In this document: piece by piece, positions 1 to 7,452 of the stretch | How positions within the stretch are numbered: the first letter of the stretch is position 1 | Layout: every line of letters begins with the position of its first letter | Translations under genes and position numbers: made by a program | Assembly (NCBI GenBank): GCA_041664965.1 | Contig: JBAYJT010000026.1 | Coordinates: 1-23,945 of the forward strand | Source of the DNA: JBAYJT01 sp041664965 | GTDB lineage: Bacteria; Pseudomonadota; Gammaproteobacteria; UBA9339 | DNA length: 23,945 nt | Direction: 5' to 3' | Notes under the pieces: generated by a model | What the model was told of the DNA's origin: nothing | The model's database searches: none | Seen by the model: the letters and a program-made list of their open reading frames with translations, nothing else

Positions 1-1472
1 AGACCAAAAACTAGACAAAGAAGCGATAAAATTCCCATAGCAAAACACATACCAAAAACAGGATCTTTGGCATGTTTGACGTGTTTGGTGCGAGCTTTTC
101 CCAAAAATGCCACACCGTAAACTTTAACAAAACAAGCGGCCGTCAAAGCTCCAGCTAACGCGAGAAGGGCAGCAGCAACCGGAATTAAAGTGCGTAAAAT
201 TCCGCTCGAAAGAAGCGGCGCTTGCAGGGCTGTTTGAAAAGTCAGCCACTCCGAAACAAAACCGTTGAACGGTGGCAACACGGAAATACTTATACACCCA
301 ACTAAGAAAAACAAAGCTGTATAAGGCATTTTATGAATAAGCCCGCCCATTTTTTCTAGATCATGTTCATGGCTTTGCTCCACTATGGCACCAGCTCCCA
401 AGAAAAGTAAGCTTTTAAAAATCGCATGGTTTAATGAGTGATATAAAGCCGCTATCAAACCTAAGGCCGCTATGATTGGATGGTTAGTTGCATAAAATAT
501 CATAGCAAGTCCAATGCCAATAAATATTATGCCGATATTTTCAATAGAGTGATAAGCGAGAAGCTTTTTCAAATCGTGTTGCATTAAAGCATAGAGTACG
601 CCAAGAACGGTCGCCAAAGTTCCAAGAAAAAGAACTATAACACCACATTGCCAAGTTGGATTTCCAAGTAGAGAAAAAGTAAAGCGGAGCAGGCCATAAA
701 TCGCAACTTTAAGCATGACACCCGACATCAAAGCTGAAACATGTGATGGCGCCACTGGATGCGCACGCGGCAACCAGACGTGTAATGGCATAATACCAGC
801 TTTAATGCTAAAGCCAGTCAAGGCCAGTAAAAATGCGGCGGTTGCATAAGTTGGCGCAAGGTGCGCATTGGCTAGAGCAGCAAAAGTGTACTCATGGCTA
901 AACTTAATTAACACACTGTAACCTAAGAGGATAAATAAACCGCTGGCATGCGCCATAAGTAAATAAATAAAGGCGGCGCTAGAATTGGCGGATTCGTCGT
1001 GCTTGTAAGCCACAAGAAAATAGCTAGAAATGGACATCAATTCCCAAGCTAGCATGAAAGAATAGGCATCGTTGGCAAGTATAACTAAATACATACCAGC
1101 TACAAAAAGGGCTGTAAAAAACAAAATATCTGTAAGCGATCGCTTTCTTTCGCAATTGCGTAAATATCCTGGCGCATAAATAGCGACGCAAGCTGTTATT
1201 AGCCCAGTTATACCTAAGAAAAACCCAGCTAAAGCATCGATTTTGAAGTGCCAAATAATTCCAAAAAAGCCGGGATTAAAATACCAAGAAAATATTTTTC
1301 CGCCTATAAGCGCCAGAGCGCCAGCATAGACGGCAATTAATCCCGATAAAAATAAAAAGAAACAACTGGAAAATTTGGCAATAGTAACCAATCGCTTTGG
1401 AAAGAGCGCTAAAACTGCTGCAGCTAGGGCAGAGAAAACAGCGATTTGTGCGGTAGTTAGCGCGAAAAACAT
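1..1472 (-). CDS. hyfB: HyfB-like proton-translocating membrane subunit (hydrogenase-4 component B family), 5' part
   Basis: I translated this myself; it is open to the window edge, giving about 490 residues of a protein usually about 670 long, so the C-terminus is missing. It is a multi-pass membrane protein of the NuoL/NuoM/MrpD/HyfB antiporter-like family, which conducts protons or ions in respiratory or hydrogenase-4-type complexes of the inner membrane. Seen: hydrophobic segments throughout, the conserved Glu in WELMS (about residue 144), the conserved Lys at about 224, and the family block GIMPLHVWLPRAHP followed by PSHVSALMSG (about 226-251), which is the HyfB flavour rather than NuoM. 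The start is ATG at 1472 (MFFALTTAQ), with AAAGG about 12 bases upstream. The start codon lies inside the ACATGT end of an interspersed repeat. The rest of a hyf-like cluster would lie beyond position 1. NuoM/MrpD-type paralogues are the main alternative. Confidence 0.82.
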   Translation of the reverse strand, partial: MFFALTTAQIAVFSALAAAVLALFPKRLVTIAKFSSCFFLFLSGLIAVYAGALALIGGKIFSWYFNPGFFGIIWHFKIDALAGFFLGITGLITACVAIYAPGYLRNCERKRSLTDILFFTALFVAGMYLVILANDAYSFMLAWELMSISSYFLVAYKHDESANSSAAFIYLLMAHASGLFILLGYSVLIKFSHEYTFAALANAHLAPTYATAAFLLALTGFSIKAGIMPLHVWLPRAHPVAPSHVSALMSGVMLKVAIYGLLRFTFSLLGNPTWQCGVIVLFLGTLATVLGVLYALMQHDLKKLLAYHSIENIGIIFIGIGLAMIFYATNHPIIAALGLIAALYHSLNHAIFKSLLFLGAGAIVEQSHEHDLEKMGGLIHKMPYTALFFLVGCISISVLPPFNGFVSEWLTFQTALQAPLLSSGILRTLIPVAAALLALAGALTAACFVKVYGVAFLGKARTKHVKHAKDPVFGMCFAMGILSLLCLVFG

Positions 1473-1506
1473 GTCTACGGAAAACCTTTATATTTCAATG
1501 AGTTAT
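1467..1506 (+). repeat. 40-bp interspersed repeat, copy 1
   Basis: The copy begins AAACATGTCTACGG and ends TATTTCAATGAGTTAT. It matches the copies at 12814-12853 (+), 22381-22420 (+) and 10459-10498 (-) in length and in both end blocks, with a more variable middle. It covers the first codon of the hyfB-like gene on the opposite strand. Function unknown. Confidence 0.8.
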
Positions 1507-1552
1507 ATTTTTAAGTTAGGTTCTTACAAATTTCATTCTTAAACGCTGCCCG

Positions 1553-1581
1553 ATTTTGGGATTATCCAATTGATTTGTCAA
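1553..1581 (-). promoter_or_regulatory. Candidate sigma70 promoter for the hyfB-like gene
   Basis: On the minus strand a perfect -35 TTGACA (1576-1581) is followed after 17 bases by CAAAAT (1553-1558), which matches TATAAT at four of six positions. It lies just downstream of the stop of the 1588-2706 gene. It would give a leader of about 75 bases that includes repeat copy 1. Confidence 0.45.
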
Positions 1582-1587
1582 GATAAG

Positions 1588-2706
1588 CTACAACTTTAAA
1601 CCCGGGTCTTGAGTTGCAGCAAGAGCAACCGTGCTCTGTTTTTGTTGAAATAGACAGCAACAGCTAGAAGCCGTAAGCGATACTGCTGGTATTGCTGAGA
1701 GAGTTTGAATAGATACGAGTTTCGAGGAAGATTGTTGCTCTGCTTGAGCTCTTATTTCTTTTCGTGTAGGTGATAGTGGCGATGACCATATGCTAGAAAT
1801 TGCTGCATTAGATTTAAATATCGTAGTATCTGTTGCCCATGGTGTAATTAAACTAGGAGAAGAAGCTTGTTCTAGTGTCGATAATTCTTTCGAATCTTGC
1901 TCGCTACTAGGTGTTCCCAGCTCGATTACGGTTAAAGTTGGCGATGGTTGTTGAATAGGGTCTAGTGATGCAACCCTCGAAGATATTCTCGTTTGGCTTG
2001 TTGTTTCCGACGTGTATTGATCGGCTAAATTTAATGCAAAATCGTAAGCATATTGCAGATTTTCTAATTGTTGCGGTAATAGCGATATGGGATTGTCTAT
2101 TTTAGTTTTTAAGTTCACTAACGATTTTGATAAAGAAAGATACAGTTTATCGCGCATCTGTGCTATTTCTTCTTCTGATAGATCCTCTTTAGAAATGCCA
2201 GATAACACCGTAGGTGCTTCAAGTAAAGTTGGCGTTTGTGAAGTTATTGTTTCGGTTTTGAAGAAAATAATATCTGAAAATTTCCATTCCAAATCCATCA
2301 CCTTCTTTTCATATGCTGGTTGAATTGAGAAAAGCCCCTTTAAACGGTAGCAATTATCAAAGACCATTTTTTGAGCAATACTAAAAGCTGCCAACATTAA
2401 TTCTGGTTCAAATTCTTCTGCTCTTTTTTCCAAAAAACTTGCTATAAGCTGATGAGTAGAAAATAGCAGGAATTCTTCCTCATCATCATCTAACGGCTTC
2501 TCTACAGTCGGATATTCCATCTTTTGCTTTTCACTATCTTTTTCATCAAACGGTGCTTTATGGCTAATACAGGCAGGTACTTTATGCCGAAAACGCTTTA
2601 ACATGTCTCCTATCAAATAATCTATTTCTGCAAGATTTAAATGAGATAAGCTTGGGTTGCTAGCGGTGCTAGGAGCAGCTGGTTGGGGTATTTGCATTGC
2701 TTGCAT
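1588..2706 (-). CDS. Effector-like protein with a cyclin-box-like segment and a Cys-rich tail (372 aa)
   Basis: No family is recognised with certainty. The start chosen is ATG at 2706 (MQAMQIPQPAAP), preceded by GGAAA; an in-frame TTG seven codons upstream (2727) is possible. Order of parts: a Pro/Ser-rich start; a helical region (about 25-150) containing FLLFSTHQLIASFLE, then FEPELMLAAFSIAQK and YEKKVMDLEWKF; a Ser/Thr/Pro-rich stretch (about 235-315) with SPTR at about 312-315; and a C-terminal tail with CCCLF at about 349-353. The helical part resembles residues 215-300 of the 3313-4638 protein, and the tail resembles the poly-Cys tails of both island neighbours. The AQK lysine and the YEKK glutamate fall where cyclins keep their CDK-contacting Lys and Glu (inference). 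It has no signal peptide or membrane span. The gene sits behind a PmrA-like box at 2775-2794. It is probably a secreted effector, but that is unproven. Confidence 0.75.
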   Translation of the reverse strand: MQAMQIPQPAAPSTASNPSLSHLNLAEIDYLIGDMLKRFRHKVPACISHKAPFDEKDSEKQKMEYPTVEKPLDDDEEEFLLFSTHQLIASFLEKRAEEFEPELMLAAFSIAQKMVFDNCYRLKGLFSIQPAYEKKVMDLEWKFSDIIFFKTETITSQTPTLLEAPTVLSGISKEDLSEEEIAQMRDKLYLSLSKSLVNLKTKIDNPISLLPQQLENLQYAYDFALNLADQYTSETTSQTRISSRVASLDPIQQPSPTLTVIELGTPSSEQDSKELSTLEQASSPSLITPWATDTTIFKSNAAISSIWSSPLSPTRKEIRAQAEQQSSSKLVSIQTLSAIPAVSLTASSCCCLFQQKQSTVALAATQDPGLKL

Positions 2707-2750
2707 AAATTTTCCGATCTTTTTCAAAATAAACGGCTAAAAGTCCGCTC

Positions 2751-2794
2751 ATTTTAGCAGAAAAAGAGCAATACATCCTTAAGGGAACATTAAG
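2751..2794 (-). promoter_or_regulatory. PmrA-like tandem box and -10 for the 1588-2706 gene
   Basis: Read on the minus strand: half-site CTTAATGTT (2786-2794), two bases, half-site CTTAAGGAT (2775-2783). CTTAAG of the second half-site is followed after exactly 18 bases by TGCTAAAAT (2751-2759). This fits the published Legionella PmrA consensus of two cTTAATatT units two bases apart. The predicted transcript would start about 40 bases before the ATG at 2706. Confidence 0.65.
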
Positions 2795-2838
2795 AGAATC
2801 TCTCACCCAAGCCATCCTTTCTCTTTATTGTTTTTACA

Positions 2839-3311
2839 GTTATTGAACATGCTACATCAAAAAATTGCAAAATAGAGAAGAACTATATCGACGCATGTTA
2901 AAATGGGCTTTTTTAATATGTACAGCTTTGGGAATACTGCTTTGTTTTGATCCAAAATTGGATTTTTTTGGTTGGATAGATGAGTTTGATTATTATCGGC
3001 AAAACACTCTTGCTAGCGTATTTTTTATCAGTGAAATCCTTTTGCTAATTGCAGCAAGCTACTTTCTTTTGAAAAATGAATTACTGCCGGATGTAATAAA
3101 GCGCTTTTTGGCGTTTTGGAGCGAAAACATCACCTCACTTTACATTGTTTCTTGGCTTTTAATTACCTGGACGGCATGGGCTACATTGGGTTTTAATTTT
3201 ATAACTAATCCATTTTTTGCTATTGCTGTTAGCATTCTATTTGTCACAGCATCACACTGTCTAATTAAACGCGTTCCAGCCATTAATAAAATTATTAAGA
3301 AGGTGTTTTAA
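2839..3311 (+). pseudogene. Broken second copy of the HGSNAT-like membrane acyltransferase
   Basis: From about 2853 to the stop at 3311 the DNA aligns without gaps to 5336-5794, the last 149 codons of the intact gene at 4712-5794, with only scattered substitutions. The preceding 13 bases (2839-2851, GTTATTGAACATG) also match 4781-4793 in the intact gene. The copy therefore looks like one that lost about 540 internal bases; the two surviving parts are out of frame with each other, and the true N-terminus is gone. A TTG at 2865 keeps a 148-codon frame open, but there is no convincing ribosome binding site. The 148 residues would contain about four membrane segments without the catalytic N-terminal region. 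It converges on the 3313-4638 gene just as the intact copy converges on 5796-7304. Confidence 0.8.
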
Positions 3312-3466
3312 ATTACAAGGTTGGTTTTTGCACACAGCTTTGAGTTGCAGTAGAACCTACAGTGCCTTTTGTTTGCATAAACGGCCAAAAACAACAGCAA
3401 CAACATGCTTTTCTAGGCGAAGAAGGCTTTGGTTTAGCTAGAAGAGGAGCTGTTTCTTGGGTTGCA
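2853..3466. repeat. Duplicated segment, copy 1 (acyltransferase 3' end plus tail-protein 3' end)
   Basis: This segment is a close copy of 5336-5956 and spans the stops of two convergent genes. Up to the acyltransferase stop the offset is a constant 2483 bases, with no indel. Beyond it, similarity continues through the poly-Cys tail codons of the opposite-strand gene, with a 3-base length change near 3425/5910. Confidence 0.85.
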
Positions 3467-4638
3467 ATGGATATAATCGGTGATTTTGGCCTCACTGTTG
3501 GTGATACTGCTGGTATAAGTAATACCTCCTCTTGGGCTGGCACTACTGTTGATGGTATTGCTGGTTGAGGCGGCGGTACTTGCTGCGGCGCGACTGAGGG
3601 AGCTATTACTTCTGGTGGATATTTTTTAGTTAAATCCGCAATACAAGTGTGAGCCAGTTTTAAGCATTCCCGTTCATTTGGATTCAAGAAAATATGGCTG
3701 CGCAACCTTCCATTAATTTTTTCCAATAAATCATGTGGGGAAAAACTTATTGGAAATTCCCACTCTATTGAGGACAGAATTGTTCTTTCTAACCCTATTA
3801 GTGCCTTGGTAGCAGATATTTTTTCTGGAGGAAAAATGTTAATTACGTAACATTCTTCATCCCATGCATGCTTATGAGCAAGGCAGAATGCTGCCAATAT
3901 TAATCCCGGTTCAAACTGACCTGCTTGTTCTTCTAAAAAATCTACAAGCAAAGAATAAGTGGAAAATAACAACCAATCTTTCTCTTTCTCGCTCAGGTGG
4001 GGAGTTCCACCACCGGGTTGAGAAACAAGATAGGTAAAAGTTTCTAGTTGCTTTTTTAATAAAGCGTCTATAGCTGTAATAGAAAGAGGAGGGAAAATTC
4101 TTATAGCTGGAGGTGGTGGTCTTATATGTAGCGCTAAAGTGTCTGAGGTATCATGTATGTCATTTAGCTTGTTATCTATAGTTTTTAGGTATTTTTCTAC
4201 TTGCTTAATTTCTGGCGGTAGCGGTAAAGGAGAAATTTTCTTCTTTGTATCATCTATCAATAGCACACAAGCTTCGTAGAGATCCAAGAGAGGAATCCAT
4301 ATTCTTTCCAAAAAACCCTGTAAATTCATTTCAACCTCTGATTGCCCCCTAAAAAATAAAGAAAAGCCAAATAACTGAGACAATTCCATCTCGAGGAAAT
4401 TTTTTATTTCAGGAGTTATTGAAATTTTCTGAGGTTTTAGTGGATCTAGTTGTTGTCCAGTTAGCAAGGTCCATAAGGTGTTGACTCCGTCCATATTCCA
4501 TCCAGCATATTCAAAACCCCCTGTAAGAATAACCGTTCTCTGATCGACTGGTTTTTTTTCAATTTTTGTAATTGTATCGACAAGTTTCTGGAAGCTGACT
4601 TGTCTTGCTGGCTGTATTTGTGGAGGTGGTAGATGCAT
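3313..4638 (-). CDS. Mosaic effector-like protein with cyclin-box-like centre and C-terminal CCCCCFWPF tail (441 aa)
   Basis: Not a recognised family. It starts at ATG 4638 (MHLPPPQIQP). Parts: an N-terminal module (1-170) shared with the 5796-7304 protein, including LWTLLTG (55-61) and ITPEIKNFLE (74-83); a central module (about 190-310) shared with the 1588-2706 protein; a Pro-rich linker (345-410); then SPRK (407-410), five cysteines (412-416), FWPF and a tail ending KPTL. The central module reads like a cyclin-box half: a helix ending LAAFCLAHK with K256 and D260, then about 25 residues later IGLERTILSSIEWEFPIS with E284. Lys and Glu at these positions are the cyclin residues that contact the CDK (family knowledge; the assignment here is inference). 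The Cys run beside hydrophobic aromatics looks like an S-acylation site, which would anchor the protein to host membrane. No secretion signal or membrane span is seen. Its 3' end abuts the broken acyltransferase. Confidence 0.75.
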   Translation of the reverse strand: MHLPPPQIQPARQVSFQKLVDTITKIEKKPVDQRTVILTGGFEYAGWNMDGVNTLWTLLTGQQLDPLKPQKISITPEIKNFLEMELSQLFGFSLFFRGQSEVEMNLQGFLERIWIPLLDLYEACVLLIDDTKKKISPLPLPPEIKQVEKYLKTIDNKLNDIHDTSDTLALHIRPPPPAIRIFPPLSITAIDALLKKQLETFTYLVSQPGGGTPHLSEKEKDWLLFSTYSLLVDFLEEQAGQFEPGLILAAFCLAHKHAWDEECYVINIFPPEKISATKALIGLERTILSSIEWEFPISFSPHDLLEKINGRLRSHIFLNPNERECLKLAHTCIADLTKKYPPEVIAPSVAPQQVPPPQPAIPSTVVPAQEEVLLIPAVSPTVRPKSPIISIATQETAPLLAKPKPSSPRKACCCCCFWPFMQTKGTVGSTATQSCVQKPTL

Positions 4639-4659
4639 GATTATTTCTTAAAATGGGGG

Positions 4660-4688
4660 ATTATATGTAGAATTGAGCTAATATCCAA
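4660..4688 (-). promoter_or_regulatory. Sigma70 promoter for the 3313-4638 gene
   Basis: On the minus strand TTGGAT (4683-4688), 17 bases, then a perfect TATAAT (4660-4665), about 20 bases before the ATG at 4638. No tandem TTAA box is present here, unlike at the two related genes. Confidence 0.6.
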
Positions 4689-4711
4689 TTTTTGTTACCC
4701 TATTATCCACT

Positions 4712-5794
4712 ATGCACACTACCCCAAAAGAGCGCTTTGAGGAACTAGACATTATTAGAGGCTTGTGCGTTCTAATAATGGTTATTGAACATGTGAATTT
4801 ATATTTAACTAGTAAGCCTCTTCTCGATAAACCATTTTTCCACATAACTCAAGCTGGGATTGGTAGTGTGGCTGTATTGTTTATGTTTATTATGGGCATG
4901 AACATCACTTTTTCCAGAAAAAGCCAACCTTACGACATCTTTGTAAGGGGCGTTAAAGTGTTCATTTTTAGTTATGTGCTTAATTTTTTTCGTGATCTAT
5001 TACCAGCTTTTATCGGATCCAAGATAGGAACCACAACTTTGAGTAGCCACGGTTATCACGACTATATTGGAGTTTTATTGAACGTAGATATCTTGCAGTT
5101 TGTTGGCCTGGCCTTTATGTTTATTGGTGTATTGCGCGCGCTTAAAACGCCTCCTGCATTAGAGTTAATCATAGGTTTTGCGATATCTTGCATTACAATC
5201 ATAATTGGACAAGTTCCAACAACTCAAAATATCTCCTTTTGGATAAAAGATTTGATGATAGGCGGCTGGGACCACAATTTTTTTCCATTTATCAACTGGA
5301 TAGTATTTGTGACTTGCGGCGCATTTTTTGCGCGTTACATAAAACAGTTGCAAAATAGAGAAGAACTATATCAACGCATGTTAAAGTGGGCTGTTTTAAT
5401 ATGTACAGCTTGGGGAATACTGCTTTGTTTTGATCCAAAATTAGATTTTTTTGGTTGGATAGATGAGTTTGATTATTATCGGCAAAACACTCTTGCTAGC
5501 GTATTTTTCATAAGCGAAATTCTTTTGCTAATTGCAGCAAGCTACTTTCTTTTGAAGAAGGAATTATTGCCAGATGTAATCAGACGTTTCCTCCGTTTTT
5601 GGAGCGAAAACATCACCTCGTTCTACATAGTTTCTTGGCTTTTAATTACCTGGACAGCATGGGCTACATTGGGCTTTAACTTTATAACCAATCCATTTTT
5701 TGCTATCGCTGTTAGCCTGCTATTTGTCGCAGCCTCACACTGTCTAATTAAACGCGTTCCGGCTATTAATAAAATTATTAAGAAGGTGTTTTAA
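4712..5794 (+). CDS. HGSNAT/DUF1624-like integral membrane acyltransferase (360 aa)
   Basis: This is a multi-pass inner-membrane protein with about ten hydrophobic segments. The N-terminal ERFEELDIIRGLCVLIMV followed by EH (residues 7-27) is the hallmark of heparan-alpha-glucosaminide N-acetyltransferase-like and related acyltransferase families, where an Arg-Gly and a His near the first membrane helices are typical. Such proteins move acyl groups from a cytoplasmic donor to sugars or other acceptors across the membrane; the substrate here cannot be told. The start is ATG at 4712, with no clear ribosome binding site. It is divergent from the 3313-4638 gene (73 bases between starts), and its stop is one base from the stop of the convergent 5796-7304 gene. 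A broken duplicate lies at 2839-3311. The general class is fairly sure; the exact subfamily is less so. Confidence 0.75.
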   Translation: MHTTPKERFEELDIIRGLCVLIMVIEHVNLYLTSKPLLDKPFFHITQAGIGSVAVLFMFIMGMNITFSRKSQPYDIFVRGVKVFIFSYVLNFFRDLLPAFIGSKIGTTTLSSHGYHDYIGVLLNVDILQFVGLAFMFIGVLRALKTPPALELIIGFAISCITIIIGQVPTTQNISFWIKDLMIGGWDHNFFPFINWIVFVTCGAFFARYIKQLQNREELYQRMLKWAVLICTAWGILLCFDPKLDFFGWIDEFDYYRQNTLASVFFISEILLLIAASYFLLKKELLPDVIRRFLRFWSENITSFYIVSWLLITWTAWATLGFNFITNPFFAIAVSLLFVAASHCLIKRVPAINKIIKKVF

Positions 5795-5956
5795 ATTACA
5801 AGGTTGGTTTTTGTACACAGCTTTGAATTGCAGTAGAACCTACAGTGCCTTTTGTTTGCATAAATGGCCAAAAGCAACAGCAACAACATGTTTTTTTAGG
5901 CAAAGAGGGCTTTGTTTGCTTGGCTATAAGAGGAGCTATTTCTTGGGTTGCAACGG
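5336..5956. repeat. Duplicated segment, copy 2
   Basis: Partner of 2853-3466. It contains the last 149 codons of the intact acyltransferase and the last 50 or so codons of the convergent tail protein. The two copies differ by scattered point changes and one 3-base indel in the tail-protein part. Confidence 0.85.
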
Positions 5957-7304
5957 TTGCATTCTGTGATTTAGGTGGTACTTGCGACTCAGCTGATTCT
6001 CCGATTTTCATGGGTAATTCCCGTGTTTTTGTCGCTACTTTGGGCGGCGCTAGTAGAAATAACGCTTGTGGAGGTTCTATTTGCGGTGTGGTTGTCATAT
6101 GCGATAGTATATATTCACGATAATGGTGCCCTACAAAGTCAAAATAACAACGACGCATATACTCGACATAATTATCTAATAGTTTACTTGGAATACTTTG
6201 AATATTTTGGCACCGAATGGCTATTTGATATTTCCCTTCAGGTTCAGAGAGTAATGCTACAAATACCGTGCCTGGAAATTTATTCTCTGGAAATTCCTTT
6301 TGAAAAAAGGGCGGGATCAATGGGTTTTTAGTACGTATAACAATGTAATTTTCAGTAGATGAGGCATATTGCATTGTTTCGACAGAAAATTCTTCCCGAT
6401 CTTGGGCATGGATAAAATCTTTAAAATTGGCACTTAGTATTTGCCAATTTACATTAATAACTTCCCTTGACAGCAGTCTTTGCTTTTTTACAAGAATATC
6501 CTCAGGCAACATTTTTCGAAGAACTTCAAGAGTATCTAGGGGGAACAATTGTGGAATATCTTTATAAATGTCTTTTTTAAACTTGTTGAATAGTTTTTGA
6601 ATATTTGCAGAAATACCTACGTTATAAGAATTTAACAATTGTTGAATATCTACAGAAATAACTTCCCTAAGCTTTCTTAATATTACAGGTACCTGAGGTT
6701 GGGTAGATGTGGATGTGGGGTTTGGCGCTGGGTCTAAGGATTCCAATTCGTTTGGAAATAGTAAAATAGGTCTGTTCAACTCTATCGGTAGTGTTATTCT
6801 AGTATTTGGGCGTAAAGTACCTAAGATATCACTTGTATTATTTAGCTTATTTTTTATAGCTTGTACGTATTTGTAAGGCTCTTTATTGGTATGTAGTAAA
6901 GATTTAAGCTTCTGCGGACCTCCTATCAAGTCTAGGGATGTTTTGTAAACAGATGATAGATGTTTCGATGCCAAACTTAGAAAGGACTCTAAAGTAATTG
7001 GGCCCAACTTTGATGTTCCCCAACAAGAGCAATCCAAACCAAGCCTACGGGCTAGCTCTATTTCTAGGAAATTTTTTATTTCAGGAGTTATTACAATTGT
7101 CTGCGGAGAATTTGGATCTACGTTTGCCTTTCCAGTTAGCAAGGTCCATAACGCCCTAACTCTTTCAATATCATCTACTGCAAATTCAAACTCGTCTGCT
7201 AGGACGGCTGTTCTACCAAGTAGGCCTTCCATCTCAATTATGAGCATAAGTGTTTCAAGTTTTCTTATTTTTGCTGGCTGTGTTTGTGGAGGTGGTAGAT
7301 ACAT
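5796..7304 (-). CDS. Mosaic effector-like protein with unknown centre and C-terminal CCCCCFWPF tail (502 aa)
   Basis: Not a recognised family. It starts at ATG 7304 (MYLPPPQTQP). Residues 1-172 are homologous to the N-terminal module of the 3313-4638 protein (shared LWTLLTG, ITPEIKNFLE, LPPPQ), even at DNA level (27 identical bases at 7066-7092 and 4394-4420). The last 35 residues are nearly identical to its tail: five cysteines (473-477), FWPF, MQTKGTVGST and a KPTL end. The middle (about 200-430) is unrelated to the other two proteins and lacks the cyclin-like segment. It starts with a short internal repeat of 15-residue units (IQQLLN, IQKLFN, IPQLF) and continues into a mixed alpha/beta-looking region (YIVIRTKNP, FVALLSEPEGKYQIAIRC). 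No membrane span or signal peptide is visible. A PmrA-like box lies at 7364-7383. It is probably a secreted effector of the same family, but that is unproven. Confidence 0.75.
   Translation of the reverse strand: MYLPPPQTQPAKIRKLETLMLIIEMEGLLGRTAVLADEFEFAVDDIERVRALWTLLTGKANVDPNSPQTIVITPEIKNFLEIELARRLGLDCSCWGTSKLGPITLESFLSLASKHLSSVYKTSLDLIGGPQKLKSLLHTNKEPYKYVQAIKNKLNNTSDILGTLRPNTRITLPIELNRPILLFPNELESLDPAPNPTSTSTQPQVPVILRKLREVISVDIQQLLNSYNVGISANIQKLFNKFKKDIYKDIPQLFPLDTLEVLRKMLPEDILVKKQRLLSREVINVNWQILSANFKDFIHAQDREEFSVETMQYASSTENYIVIRTKNPLIPPFFQKEFPENKFPGTVFVALLSEPEGKYQIAIRCQNIQSIPSKLLDNYVEYMRRCYFDFVGHHYREYILSHMTTTPQIEPPQALFLLAPPKVATKTRELPMKIGESAESQVPPKSQNATVATQEIAPLIAKQTKPSLPKKTCCCCCFWPFMQTKGTVGSTAIQSCVQKPTL
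6546..6660 (-). repeat. Three degenerate 45-bp tandem units inside the 5796-7304 gene
   Basis: Similar 25-base blocks start at 6546, about 6591 and 6636; their common GAATAT cores are at 6554, 6599 and 6644, a period of 45 bases (15 codons). The third and second blocks share GAATAT followed by CAGAAATA. At protein level they give repeated I-Q/P-Q/K-L-L/F units. Confidence 0.5.
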
Positions 7305-7339
7305 AGAGTGTTTCTTCTATAATTACGGACAAGAAACAA

Positions 7340-7383
7340 ACTTTAGCATAAAAAAATAAGATGATCATTAAGATAATCTTAAA
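7340..7383 (-). promoter_or_regulatory. PmrA-like tandem box and -10 for the 5796-7304 gene
   Basis: Read on the minus strand: TTTAAGATT (7375-7383), two bases, CTTAATGAT (7364-7372). CTTAAT is followed after exactly 18 bases by TGCTAAAGT (7340-7348). The geometry is identical to the elements at 2751-2794, 23036-23079 and 23651-23694. The leader to the ATG at 7304 would be about 30 bases. Confidence 0.65.
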
Positions 7384-7452
7384 GTGCGGATTTTGCGAGA
7401 AAGTGTTACTAGCTTTGTTTACAAGCTACAAACCTACTGTCAGGTGGTATTG

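Noticed and set aside
5845..6331. Plus-strand frames of 92 and 118 codons opposite the 502-aa gene (and 3362-3568 opposite the 441-aa gene)
   Set aside because: They are antisense frames kept open by the codon pattern of the real minus-strand genes. Their similarity to each other simply mirrors the duplicated tails.
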